Assembly: GCA_945861565.1 (NCBI GenBank)
Contig: CAMAUY010000045.1
Span: forward strand, 1 to 37,930
DNA: 37,930 nt
Source: Akkermansia muciniphila
Lineage (GTDB): Bacteria; Verrucomicrobiota; Verrucomicrobiia; Limisphaerales; UBA9464
Reading direction: 5' to 3'
Shown here: one piece after another, positions 25,473 to 33,371 of the stretch
Layout of the letters: each line of letters starts with the position of its first letter
Numbering within the stretch: the first letter of the stretch is position 1
The notes under the pieces: model-generated
Seen by the model: the letters and a program-made list of their open reading frames with translations, nothing else
The model's database searches: none
What the model was told of the DNA's origin: nothing
Program-made: the position numbers and the translations under genes

Positions 25473-26075
25473 CTAGTCCTCGGCTTCCTTCGAGCCCTCT
25501 TCGGGCGCAAGCCGCACCTCGCCGCCCGCACGCACCGTGGCCGCCCCGCGCACGCGCATTCGACGAACAGCACCTTGCTTCTCTAATTGTTCCTCGACCT
25601 CGCAGGTGAATCGCGCCCACGGAATTGCCCGCAGTCGCGCCGCCGGAATCGCTTTGCCGGACTCCTCGCAGACGCCGTAGCTGCCGTTTTGGATCCGCTT
25701 GAGCGCTTCATTCACCTCATTGAGCGCATCCAACTCGACGGATAGATGGGTCAAAGCCAAGTCGTGGTCGAACTCGTCCGTAGCACTGTCCGCCTCGTTG
25801 AGACTGTGCGGCTCCAATGGCTCGGCGGCGACCCGGCGCAATTCTCCGCGATCACTCAATAGACGGGTTTGCAGGGAAAGCAGTGCACGATGATACCAAC
25901 GCCATTTTGCAGGCACCCGCTCGGGCGCAGGGGTCGCGTGCAAAGCCCGGCCAAGAACCGCAGCCACTTTGACCGCCTGGCCGCGGCGCGCGGTGGCGGG
26001 CTTTGCAGCCGTGGGCTTCTTTCCGGTTGCGGGTCTATTTCGGCTTGGTAGATCTCGACGTTTTGGCGGCTTCAT
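25473..26075 (-). CDS. TraR/DksA-family protein with degenerate zinc finger
   Basis: A 200-residue protein with a basic, Ala/Lys-rich N-terminal tail (1-50), a helical coiled-coil part (about 60-130) and a C-terminal DksA-type finger region: YGVCEESGKAIPAARLRAIPWARFTCEVEEQ. In canonical DksA four cysteines bind zinc; here only Cys136 and Cys158 remain, with Ser139 and Glu161 at the other two positions. Such proteins bind the RNA polymerase secondary channel and modulate initiation; some homologues work without zinc. The role here is inferred from fold. The gene lies downstream of rlmD (85-bp gap) on the same strand. Confidence 0.82.
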   Translation of the reverse strand: MKPPKRRDLPSRNRPATGKKPTAAKPATARRGQAVKVAAVLGRALHATPAPERVPAKWRWYHRALLSLQTRLLSDRGELRRVAAEPLEPHSLNEADSATDEFDHDLALTHLSVELDALNEVNEALKRIQNGSYGVCEESGKAIPAARLRAIPWARFTCEVEEQLEKQGAVRRMRVRGAATVRAGGEVRLAPEEGSKEAED

Positions 26076-26160
26076 GCCGAGAACCTCACCGAAATAGCCG
26101 AATCCTGCTTCGCAAGATTTGTCCTAAAGGCACCTTTGCTTGCCCGCCCCGCGTCGGACT

Positions 26161-27345
26161 TCAGCCCGTTCGCCGGACGTCCGCAACACACTCGACATGC
26201 TGTGTTTGGGGAAACATATCGAGCGGGGTCACGCCTCGAAGTTCAAATCGTCCCCCCTCGCACAGGATTTTGAGATCGCGTGCCAAGGTCGCCGGATGGC
26301 ACGAGACGTAAAGAATTTGGCGCGGCTGAACGTCTCGAAGCACCGCAAGCGTCGGTGGTCGACATCCCACTCGAGGGGGGTCCAGGAGCACCGCAGTCCG
26401 ATCGGCCGCCTGCCCCTCCAGCAGTCGCGGCAGCAGCTGATCGGTATCTCCCGCCACGAACTTGCCATTCTGAATTCCCCTCCGGGTGGCATTTCGACGG
26501 GCCGCTTGGATTGCCGGCGCGTCCAACTCGACCCCCACGAAGGATTCCATCAGATCGGCCGTCTCAATTCCAAAAAAACCAACTCCGCAGTAGGCGTCAA
26601 TGAGTGCCGTGACAGCCGAATCCTGGAGACGACTGCGCACAACACGAACGAGCTCCGGCAGCAGAAAATAATTGTTCTGAAAAAAGGAATGCTCCGGAAC
26701 ATCCCAGTTCTCAGGGGGGATCCGGAGAACCGTTTTCAGCCCGCCCTTGGGCGGCGGATGCGCGCGCCAATTCCGGATGGCATCATTCAGGGCCGGCTCG
26801 GCAATGGCGCATTCCTCGATGTCTGCCACCAGACCGCAGTCGCCCCGAACGAATCCCAGATCTAACGTCTGGGCGGGCTTGTTCCATTGGCTCCGAACCA
26901 GGATCCGATTGCGGTAATGGTAGGGCTGAGGGCACGGAGTGACCGATTCAATCAGCCCCGGATCGAACCCACCCACCCGCTGGAATAGGTCCGCCACCTG
27001 CTTCCGCTTCCAAAGAACTTGTTGCTCGTACTCGAGATGCTGGTACTGACATCCGCCGCACTCCCCAAAATAGCGACATTTCGGTGCTGTCCGGTAGGGG
27101 GACCGGTCAAGGACCGCGGCCAGGATCCCTCGGGCAAAAGTCTTCTTCCGCTGCGTGATCTTGGCCTCGACCCGCTCTCCAGGGATGACCTCCGGGACGA
27201 ACACAACGAGTTCCCCGACTCGCCCAACCCCTTCCCCGCCGAAGGCTAGATCGGTGATCAAAAGCTCGACAGCGTCGCCCACTTTCAAGTGTGCCGACAC
27301 CGGCGGTGGCGGATCTGATTCCAGCCTGTTGAGGAGCGGGGTCAT
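26161..27345 (-). CDS. rlmD: 23S rRNA (uracil-C5)-methyltransferase, RlmD/RumA type
   Basis: A 394-residue SAM-dependent RNA uracil-5 methyltransferase. It has an N-terminal TRAM domain (about 18-80), iron-sulfur cysteines Cys90, Cys96 and Cys99 (CRYFGECGGC) with a likely fourth ligand Cys179 (DIEECAIAEP), a SAM-binding region (DAYCGVGFFGIETA), LLDPPRVGC, and the catalytic cysteine Cys349 in YVSCHPATLARDL. It matches the cluster-containing RlmD/RlmCD group, but the exact target uridine (1939, 747 or both, or tRNA 54) cannot be fixed from sequence. It is divergent from the small exported protein gene across 61 bp. Confidence 0.88.
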   Translation of the reverse strand: MTPLLNRLESDPPPPVSAHLKVGDAVELLITDLAFGGEGVGRVGELVVFVPEVIPGERVEAKITQRKKTFARGILAAVLDRSPYRTAPKCRYFGECGGCQYQHLEYEQQVLWKRKQVADLFQRVGGFDPGLIESVTPCPQPYHYRNRILVRSQWNKPAQTLDLGFVRGDCGLVADIEECAIAEPALNDAIRNWRAHPPPKGGLKTVLRIPPENWDVPEHSFFQNNYFLLPELVRVVRSRLQDSAVTALIDAYCGVGFFGIETADLMESFVGVELDAPAIQAARRNATRRGIQNGKFVAGDTDQLLPRLLEGQAADRTAVLLDPPRVGCRPPTLAVLRDVQPRQILYVSCHPATLARDLKILCEGGRFELRGVTPLDMFPQTQHVECVADVRRTG

Positions 27346-27406
27346 TTTATTCTTGAGTAACTTCGATGAATCAGATGTCTTACCAGAGAATTAATTCACC
27401 AACGCT

Positions 27407-27613
27407 ATGAAAAAAATTGTTATCTCTCTGACCATCGCCGCTTTCGCAACCGCATCTGCCCTCGCGGAAGACTGCCATGGTGCCAAGGGCGCTAAGGGTG
27501 CAAAGACAGCATCCACCAAGGAGTGCTCTGGCCAAGCCTCTACGGCCTGTGCCAGCAAGGCGAACCAGGCCAAATCGAGCCTCAAAGTGTTCCAGATGGC
27601 CAAGAAGTTCTAA
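27407..27613 (+). CDS. Small exported basic Cys-containing protein
   Basis: A 68-residue protein with a clear Sec signal (MKKIVISLTIAAFATASALA) and a mature part of about 48 residues that is Lys/Ala/Gly rich, including a GAKGAKGAK run and three cysteines (DCHG, ECSG, ACAS). It ends in KVFQMAKKF. I do not recognise a family. It stands alone between divergent rlmD and a strong intrinsic terminator 40 bp after its stop, so it is probably a separate, well-expressed transcription unit. It could bind metal or another surface component; that is a guess. The good signal peptide and terminator make a real gene likely. Confidence 0.75.
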   Translation: MKKIVISLTIAAFATASALAEDCHGAKGAKGAKTASTKECSGQASTACASKANQAKSSLKVFQMAKKF

Positions 27614-27653
27614 AAATTTCGGGGACGGCTCAACTCCCCGTCATTCCGTCTCA

Positions 27654-27683
27654 CCCTTCAGGTTTTAACCTGAAGGGTTTTTT
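27654..27683 (+). terminator. Strong Rho-independent terminator
   Basis: CCCTTCAGGTT and AACCTGAAGGG form an 11-bp perfect stem around a minimal loop, followed by TTTTTT. It lies 40 bp after the stop of the small exported protein gene. It also stands just beyond the 3' end of the gene on the opposite strand at 27727, for which the T-run orientation is wrong. Confidence 0.92.
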
Positions 27684-27726
27684 ATTGGGATTCGTCGAGG
27701 ACGCTCCAATCCATCGTCCTAATCCT

Positions 27727-28737
27727 TCAATTTGGTCCGGCCACCGCGCCGAGCCAGTCAAGCTTCCTAATCCTCGCGAATTCAGCCTGGACGTTTGTGC
27801 CTTGGTAGAAAGAGAGCCATCCGCGCAAGCGTTTCGCTTCACCGGGAGCGCAGTCGGGAAATTTAGGGTCTGAATGGAGGCATGGCACCGGGGCATTACC
27901 CCACAGGCGATGACACGGCTCCCACGCGGTGATGACCCAGCGGTCGCCGGAATTGTTTCGGCAGGCGATGAACGGCTTCGCGAAGAGCTTGTTGGCATTG
28001 GTTTGCGCGTTGAAATCCATCGCGCTCTTCAGCATGACGCAATTTTGAACACGCAGATCGGTGAGCGCCGAAGCGGTGCCGTTGGTGAGCCAGAGTTCCA
28101 TGCGAACAGCTTCCGGATCGGGCAGAATTTTTGCGGCATACACGATGCCATTGGGCAGCGAACGGGTGAATTCGAGGGCTCCATCCGTACGGCGATTCCA
28201 TTCGAGCGGCGGAAGCTTGATTCCTTGTTTGTCGAAGACGGTCGGGATATGCGTGTGGGCGAGGTACGTGAGACCCAGGTTGGACCAAATGGCCTCGGGA
28301 ACATCGGCAACGACGTAGCTCGTATTATCCCACGGCGTGAAGACGCTGATTTTGGTTTCGCGTTGCGGTTCGATGGCACCCTCGAGGAAACCGACGCGGG
28401 GATGCCGCCCCCCCGGGTAGGGCAGAACGAGCAGCGGAGCGTTGGCCGAACGCGTCGGCCGATTCGCGGGCGTGACGTTGAGCCGAGTCATAGCACGGGT
28501 CACTGCGTTGGTGTCCAATCCGGTGGCTAGGTGAATCTCCTCCAGAGTGAAACGATGGTGCCAAACCATGCTTTCAAGCCAGTACTTGAGATCGCTGTCG
28601 CTCGCTGGTCGGCGCGCGTTGGCCGGCGTTACCTGCGCCACCCCGGACGTCACGCATAGCGCGACAAACAATACAGCGGCGAATAATGAAAATGACGAAC
28701 GGCTGCGCGCCGGTGTGCGTCGCTTGAATGGAATCAT
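27727..28737 (-). CDS. Secreted protein of unknown function
   Basis: A 336-residue protein with a signal peptide (basic start, then FSLFAAVLFVALCVTSGVAQ). Residues about 48-88 form a helical unit (LKYWLESMVWHHRFTLEEIH, then LATGLDTNAVTRAMTRL) resembling a helix-turn-helix-like segment. Residues about 95-330 are rich in predicted strands with FTRSLPNGIVYAAKILPD and VRMELWLTNGT, reminiscent of a beta-sandwich such as a mutarotase-like fold, and contain five cysteines in the second half (for example around NCVML, EPCHRL, CLHSD, DCAPG). I believe homologues exist in PVC bacteria, but I cannot name a function. It starts 49 bp after the lipoprotein gene on the same strand. Confidence 0.75.
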   Translation of the reverse strand: MIPFKRRTPARSRSSFSLFAAVLFVALCVTSGVAQVTPANARRPASDSDLKYWLESMVWHHRFTLEEIHLATGLDTNAVTRAMTRLNVTPANRPTRSANAPLLVLPYPGGRHPRVGFLEGAIEPQRETKISVFTPWDNTSYVVADVPEAIWSNLGLTYLAHTHIPTVFDKQGIKLPPLEWNRRTDGALEFTRSLPNGIVYAAKILPDPEAVRMELWLTNGTASALTDLRVQNCVMLKSAMDFNAQTNANKLFAKPFIACRNNSGDRWVITAWEPCHRLWGNAPVPCLHSDPKFPDCAPGEAKRLRGWLSFYQGTNVQAEFARIRKLDWLGAVAGPN

Positions 28738-28786
28738 CTCGCTATACGGGGGCAGCCAGAGTGAGCCGTCAAGTTTGAAGCCGAAC

Positions 28787-29176
28787 CTAACGACTGCGAG
28801 TCCTCATCGTCTCCAAAGCTCGCTTGGCGTTGGCATCGCCGCGATCGGCCAGGTCAATTAATTGTTTCTGATAGGCAGCCATGGCATCCTGAGCGGCGGT
28901 GAGCTGGTCGCCGTTCAAACTGGGGCTGACGCGCAACGCCTCCAAGGCAATCGCACCGCCTTCGTAGTTCTTGTCCCGAATTGCGGCCACGGCCTGATCG
29001 GCCACCTGCTTCACCGGATCACTTTGCGAAACGGTCGCGGGCACAACCGCCCGGATGGATCTTTCCAAATCCGCAGCATCGACTTCCTTTTTCCCACAAC
29101 CCATCACGGTTAAACCCGCGATTACGGTCAAACCGACGATCCATGTCGGCCGGAAGAGCCCAGGGAATGATTTCAT
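28787..29176 (-). CDS. Small lipoprotein of unknown function
   Basis: A 129-residue protein with a type II signal: hydrophobic stretch and the lipobox LTVMGCG (Cys27). The mature part is helical, with DLERSIRAVVPATVSQSD and KQVADQAVAAIRDKNYEGGA followed by helices rich in Ala/Gln, suggesting a short tetratricopeptide-like or coiled-coil fold. Position 2 after Cys is Lys, not Asp, which in enterobacteria would favour outer-membrane sorting. It lies between the second pseudopilin gene (103 bp upstream) and the secreted protein gene (49 bp downstream) on the minus strand and may be co-transcribed with the latter. Confidence 0.75.
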   Translation of the reverse strand: MKSFPGLFRPTWIVGLTVIAGLTVMGCGKKEVDAADLERSIRAVVPATVSQSDPVKQVADQAVAAIRDKNYEGGAIALEALRVSPSLNGDQLTAAQDAMAAYQKQLIDLADRGDANAKRALETMRTRSR

Positions 29177-29278
29177 ACGAATAAGTTACAAAGAATGAGA
29201 ACCCGGCCGATCGATCTCAATGATTCAAAACTTCCAAGGCTCGCTTCCCCCGGGCGCCCTGCTGAAAGGTCATCGCGT

Positions 29279-30004
29279 TCAGGGACCGTCGCCGGTTCTG
29301 CTATTTGGAACGTTCCACAGCCGGCCCGGTCGCAAGGTGGCTTCCACATTGAAGGCTTTGATCTTTATATACTCCACGTGGCCGTCAATCACGCCAACCG
29401 TGGTGCCGACATTGTGAATGCGGGTGATCCCTTCACTGGGGGAGCTCGATGCATCATTGAAGTCCACCGCGCTCCGTTCATCCGCCTGCCACATCACAAT
29501 ATCGTTCGGTTTAAACTGAGAAATCTTGAATGTGTTGGGACGAACTTGGAAGGCGCAGAGAGAACCGCTCATGATATAGCTCGAATATTTCTGGCCACGT
29601 GAGCGGAAAGCAGCCGTATTCGTCCGGTCGAGCGGGCACCGGAAAATTTTGTATGCGGACGCATATTTCCAAAGGAGGCCCGTCTGGATGTTGGTTTCGG
29701 ATTTCGTAAAAGGAGGCGTGCAAAGCCAGCCCGGGACGGTGGCAATAAAATCCCAATTCGGATGCGGCACCCAATCGTTGGAATCTGTCGTGTATAAAAT
29801 GGTCGCCAGCATCAGCTGCTTTTGATTGTTCGAGCACGCGGTGCGGTTGCCCTGCTCCTTGGCTTTCGAAAGGGCGGGAAGAAGCATTCCGGCCAGGATT
29901 GCGATGATCGCGATCACGACCAGGAGCTCAATCAACGTAAAACCCCGCAGGCGCGATAAGGCAGATGAGGACCTGAAAGAAGGGAACGCAGGCGGTATTT
30001 TCAT
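29279..30004 (-). CDS. Type II secretion/pilin-like prepilin protein with H-X9-DG tail
   Basis: A 241-residue pseudopilin with leader LSRLRG before [12 protein letters not shown], the helix ending [21 protein letters not shown], and a C-terminal [19 protein letters not shown], in which exactly nine residues separate His from Asp-Gly, the H-X9-DG motif of this family. ATG 30004 ([11 protein letters not shown]) is the right start; the longer frame to 30313 runs through the neighbouring divergent promoter region. It belongs to the same broad family as the protein at 23288-24073 but is clearly diverged. No pilus or secretion genes accompany it. Confidence 0.9.
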   Translation of the reverse strand: MKIPPAFPSFRSSSALSRLRGFTLIELLVVIAIIAILAGMLLPALSKAKEQGNRTACSNNQKQLMLATILYTTDSNDWVPHPNWDFIATVPGWLCTPPFTKSETNIQTGLLWKYASAYKIFRCPLDRTNTAAFRSRGQKYSSYIMSGSLCAFQVRPNTFKISQFKPNDIVMWQADERSAVDFNDASSSPSEGITRIHNVGTTVGVIDGHVEYIKIKAFNVEATLRPGRLWNVPNSRTGDGP

Positions 30005-30100
30005 AACGTGAATTCGAAAATTCGAGGGAAATCTGCACTCAGCGGCTGAAACGAAAAACCTGGGATCGGCTGAAAGTAGCGTTAGATTCGGTTCGGTCAA

Positions 30101-30130
30101 CTGATTACTCGCATTCTGATTACTCGCATT
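30101..30130. repeat. Perfect 15-bp tandem duplication
   Basis: CTGATTACTCGCATT occurs twice back to back, 32 bp before the isochorismatase-fusion start and 97 bp before the pseudopilin start on the other strand. It could be a duplicated regulator site or simple slippage. Confidence 0.9.
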
Positions 30131-30161
30131 CCCTCCCCTTTCCCCACCCATAATCTCCAAA

Positions 30162-31727
30162 ATGATTCTCTCTTCATTGCTCGGCCTGTTGGTGTTGACA
30201 GCCGTCGCCGCAGGCGCTGCCGAAATTGAACTGACCCTCCAGACCCGGGACCCCGCAACCGGCACGATCGTGCTCCAGTCCGAAAAGGTGGACCCGACGC
30301 GCGTGGGTGTCATCGCGGTGGATGTCTGGAACTATCACTGGTGCAAGACCGCCACAATGCGGGTCGATGCAATTGTTCCCCGCATGAACAAGGCGCTCGA
30401 CGCGGCCCGCGCCCTGGGCATGAAGGTCATGCTGAGCCCGAGCGACGTCGTGGACAACTACGTCGGCTATCCGCAGCGTGAAGCGGTCTTCGCCCTGCCT
30501 CGATTTCCCGTCCCCTCCGTTGTCAACGTCACCTGCCCTCCGGTGCCCGATGCGGGAGGCTGCGCCTGCGGTCGGGAACGATGCGCTGGCAATTACGGTT
30601 GGGACGGCATGCACCCGGCGCTCCGGATCGGAGAGGCCGATCGGATGCCGGACACGCAGGCAGAGGTGTATGCGATTTGCAAGCACCACGGACTGACCCA
30701 TCTCATTTACGTTGGATTCCACACCCAGGTTTGCCTGCTCGGCAAGCCGATGGGTTTGAAAGCCATGAAATCGGCCGGCTTGAACTGCGTCCTCGCCCGC
30801 GACATGACCGACGCGCATCCCGGGTACGATCCCGCACGAAACTTTACTCCCGACCTCAATACCGAGCAGGTTGTGGAACATTTCGAAAAGCACCTGGCCC
30901 CGACAATCAGTTTCCAAGCGGAACTGACCAAGCTGGGAACGTGGGATCCAAACTGGGTGGTCGACCCGGTCCGCATCGCTCCGTGGGGCACGCCGATGCG
31001 TCCGCACCTATTCGAGCAACCCATCACCGTGACGCTCGCCACACCGCTCCAGCCGGGTGCGGAAATCCGCTATACCTTGGACGGCACCCGTCCGACGCCC
31101 AGCTCCCCGCTCTACACCCAGCCGCTCGTCATTGCGGACACCGCTCACCTGCGAACGACCGCTTTTCGCAATGGGCGAGCCGTCTGCCTGGAATCCGAGG
31201 GATCGTTCGCGCGATTGGGACCGCTTCCGCCAACACCGGATATTCACATCGGTGACTTGAAGCCGATTCGCAATGTCGGTTTCGGCCATACCTACGGGGG
31301 TGTCGTGCGCTATTCCGGCAACACCCAGCCGCCGCAGAAGGACAAATCAAATCTGGGCGAGGAACTGAAAATCAACCGGCAGACCTACCAACGAGGCATG
31401 GGCGTACATGCCCCCTGCGCGCTGATGTATGAAATCAAGCCGGAATACCAGCGCTTCGTCGGGCTCGCCGGCGCGGATGAAAATCTGGTCAAGATCAGCC
31501 ACGGCTCCAACCTTGCGAAATATCCGAGCGTGGTCTTCAAGGTGTTTATCGACGGGAAGGAAGCCGCCGTCAGTCCCGTCATGCGGGTGCTGTCCTCCGC
31601 GTGGCGGTTCGACATCGAAATCCCCAAGGGTGCCCAAATGATCAGCTTGGTGGCGATGGATGCCGGGGACGGTTCACGGGAGGATTTTGCCGATTGGGCC
31701 AATGCCGGGTTCCTCGTCAGGAAATGA
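30162..31727 (+). CDS. Exported isochorismatase-like cysteine hydrolase fused to chitobiase-type and NPCBM-like modules
   Basis: A 521-residue secreted protein (signal [20 protein letters not shown]). Residues about 45-235 are an isochorismatase-type hydrolase domain with Asp54 (GVIAVDVW) and Cys191 ([15 protein letters not shown]) as candidate triad members; no obvious lysine is seen at the usual place. An inserted Cys-rich stretch (Cys125, 134, 136, 141) is unusual. Residues about 275-335 resemble the chitobiase/hexosaminidase C-terminal repeat ([17 protein letters not shown]). Residues about 365-520 resemble an NPCBM carbohydrate-binding module ([26 protein letters not shown]). It is probably periplasmic or surface-bound, acting on an amide near a glycan; that role is inference. 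It is followed by a 270-bp gap containing a stem-loop. Confidence 0.85.
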   Translation: MILSSLLGLLVLTAVAAGAAEIELTLQTRDPATGTIVLQSEKVDPTRVGVIAVDVWNYHWCKTATMRVDAIVPRMNKALDAARALGMKVMLSPSDVVDNYVGYPQREAVFALPRFPVPSVVNVTCPPVPDAGGCACGRERCAGNYGWDGMHPALRIGEADRMPDTQAEVYAICKHHGLTHLIYVGFHTQVCLLGKPMGLKAMKSAGLNCVLARDMTDAHPGYDPARNFTPDLNTEQVVEHFEKHLAPTISFQAELTKLGTWDPNWVVDPVRIAPWGTPMRPHLFEQPITVTLATPLQPGAEIRYTLDGTRPTPSSPLYTQPLVIADTAHLRTTAFRNGRAVCLESEGSFARLGPLPPTPDIHIGDLKPIRNVGFGHTYGGVVRYSGNTQPPQKDKSNLGEELKINRQTYQRGMGVHAPCALMYEIKPEYQRFVGLAGADENLVKISHGSNLAKYPSVVFKVFIDGKEAAVSPVMRVLSSAWRFDIEIPKGAQMISLVAMDAGDGSREDFADWANAGFLVRK

Positions 31728-31828
31728 GCACCCCGTGCGTCCGCGATTTGTCGGCAAGCGGACTCGAATTAGAAATAATACCTTGTTGCACCCCGTATTT
31801 CAAAAAGCGTCAATGAGACCAAGACTTC

Positions 31829-31892
31829 AACAGGAGGAAGCAGAGAGCAGAGTCCGGAAAGGACTTCTCCGCTGCCTCTGTTCTCTCCTGTT
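31829..31892. repeat. Long imperfect stem-loop between isochorismatase fusion and PQQ-like gene
   Basis: AACAGGAGGAAGCAGAG on the left pairs imperfectly with the CTGCCTCTG...CTCCTGTT arm on the right, and the centre is the perfect hairpin AGTCC-GGAAA-GGACT (31851-31865). The arms are about 30 bp. No T-run follows. It looks like a dispersed non-coding repeat or an mRNA structure; the rest of 31728-31997 is unremarkable. Confidence 0.6.
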
Positions 31893-31997
31893 CAAATTCT
31901 GTAGTCCTTCCGACAACATTGGAATTCACCGATGCGCGCCAGCCGAAAATTCCCAAGGTTGATTGTGTCAGGTGCTTTCCAGTAAAAGGTTACCTCC

Positions 31998-33371
31998 ATG
32001 ATCTCAATTGCAATGAAGGAGATAATTCTCCTGTCCGGGCTGTTCCTTGTCGTTCTTCGTCTGCAGGGTGCTGGGGAATGGCCCGAGTGGCGCGGTCCTG
32101 GCGGCCAGGGCCATGCTCCGGCCGATCCGCTGCCGACACGCTGGGGCGAGAATGTCAACGTGACCTGGAAGGCACCGATTCCGGGGCGCGGTTGGTCTTC
32201 CCCCGTGATCGACGGGGATCAAATCTGGTTAACCACCGCGATCGAAACCAAAGCCAACCCGGACGATGTCGCCCGCCGCCTGAAAGCCAACCCGGACGAT
32301 GTCGCCCGCCGCCTGAAAGCCAACACCGGCGACCAGCCGCTGACGCTCCTCGAAAAAGTCGAATATCGTGCCATCTGTGTCGATGCCCGTTCCGGACGCA
32401 TCACGCACGACGTTTTGCTGTTAAGCGAACGCGAGCCCCAATGGGCCCACACGCTCAACAGCTATGCCTCACCCACCCCGGTGATCGAACCCGGACGGCT
32501 GTACGCGCATTTCGGCGCATCGGGAACAGCCTGCCTGGACACCCGCACGGGCCAGGTCCTTTGGACCAACACGAGCCTGCACATCTTGCACGAGAATGGT
32601 CCGGGCAATTCACCGATCGTGTGGCGCGATCGTTTGATTTTTCACATGGACGGCAGCGATCTTCAATACGTCGCCGCCCTGGACAAAGGCACGGGAGCGC
32701 TGGCCTGGAAAACGGATCGAACCGGCACCATGAACACCAACCCTCAACTCAAGAAATCGTACGCGACGCCGATCGTGGTGCGGAGGAACGGCCAGGAGCA
32801 GCTGCTCTCCCCCGGCGCGGATTGGCTGTACGGCTATGATCCAGCCTCCGGCCGTGAATTGTGGAAGTTGAAATATGGCAATCTTGGCTTCTCCCTCGCG
32901 GCCCGGCCGGTCACCGGCCATGGCATGCTCTACCTCAGCACCGGCTTCATGCGACCCGAGATGCTCGCGATTCGTTATGACAGCGGCAAGGACCCGGAGA
33001 TCGTTTGGCGCTATGCCAAAGGAGTGCCGACCATGTCATCGCCATTGCTGGTCGGGAATGAACTGTATTTCGTGTCGGATTCCGGCGGGATGTTCACGTG
33101 TCTCGATGCCCACACCGGTGCCGAACATTATCGCGAACGCCTGGGGGGAGAACACAGCGCCTCTCTCCTGTACGCGGACGGAAAGATCCACGTGCCTAGT
33201 CGCGACGGCGTCACCGCCGTGGTCGGGGCGGGGAAATCCTTTCAACTCCTCGCAAAGAACGAACTCGCGGGCCGGATCATGGCTTCCGAAGCGGTCTCCA
33301 ATGGCGCGCTCTTTATACGCACCGACACCGCCCTGTACCGGTTGGAGGAAAGACGCAAGAATGCACGGTAA
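31998..33371 (+). CDS. Exported PQQ-like beta-propeller repeat protein
   Basis: A 457-residue protein with an N-terminal hydrophobic signal (MKEIILLSGLFLVVLRLQGA) followed by the PVC-typical EWPEWRGPGGQGHA start of the propeller. Repeating blades have the pattern 'G..YCLDARTG...W', for example CVDARSGRITHD, CLDTRTGQVLWTN, ALDKGTGALAWKT, GYDPASGRELWKL and CLDAHTGAEHYRE. Such folds bind protein partners or act as scaffolds; true PQQ binding is not shown. An insert in the first blades holds a perfect 33-bp tandem duplication. ATG 31998 has AAAAGG about 9 bases upstream; ATG 32013 is an alternative. The stop overlaps the TolC-like start by 11 bp, so the two are coupled. Confidence 0.87.
   Translation: MISIAMKEIILLSGLFLVVLRLQGAGEWPEWRGPGGQGHAPADPLPTRWGENVNVTWKAPIPGRGWSSPVIDGDQIWLTTAIETKANPDDVARRLKANPDDVARRLKANTGDQPLTLLEKVEYRAICVDARSGRITHDVLLLSEREPQWAHTLNSYASPTPVIEPGRLYAHFGASGTACLDTRTGQVLWTNTSLHILHENGPGNSPIVWRDRLIFHMDGSDLQYVAALDKGTGALAWKTDRTGTMNTNPQLKKSYATPIVVRRNGQEQLLSPGADWLYGYDPASGRELWKLKYGNLGFSLAARPVTGHGMLYLSTGFMRPEMLAIRYDSGKDPEIVWRYAKGVPTMSSPLLVGNELYFVSDSGGMFTCLDAHTGAEHYRERLGGEHSASLLYADGKIHVPSRDGVTAVVGAGKSFQLLAKNELAGRIMASEAVSNGALFIRTDTALYRLEERRKNAR
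32250..32324 (+). repeat. Perfect 33-bp tandem duplication inside PQQ-like gene
   Basis: Two identical 33-bp units (32250-32282 and 32283-32315) and the first 9 bp of a third encode KANPDDVARRL twice, then KAN. The reading frame is kept. The identity at DNA level suggests a recent event. Confidence 0.95.

Noticed and set aside
32875..33360. Long N-terminal extension of the TolC-like frame
   Set aside because: It overlaps the propeller gene in another frame and lacks a signal peptide; the signal appears only after ATG 33361.
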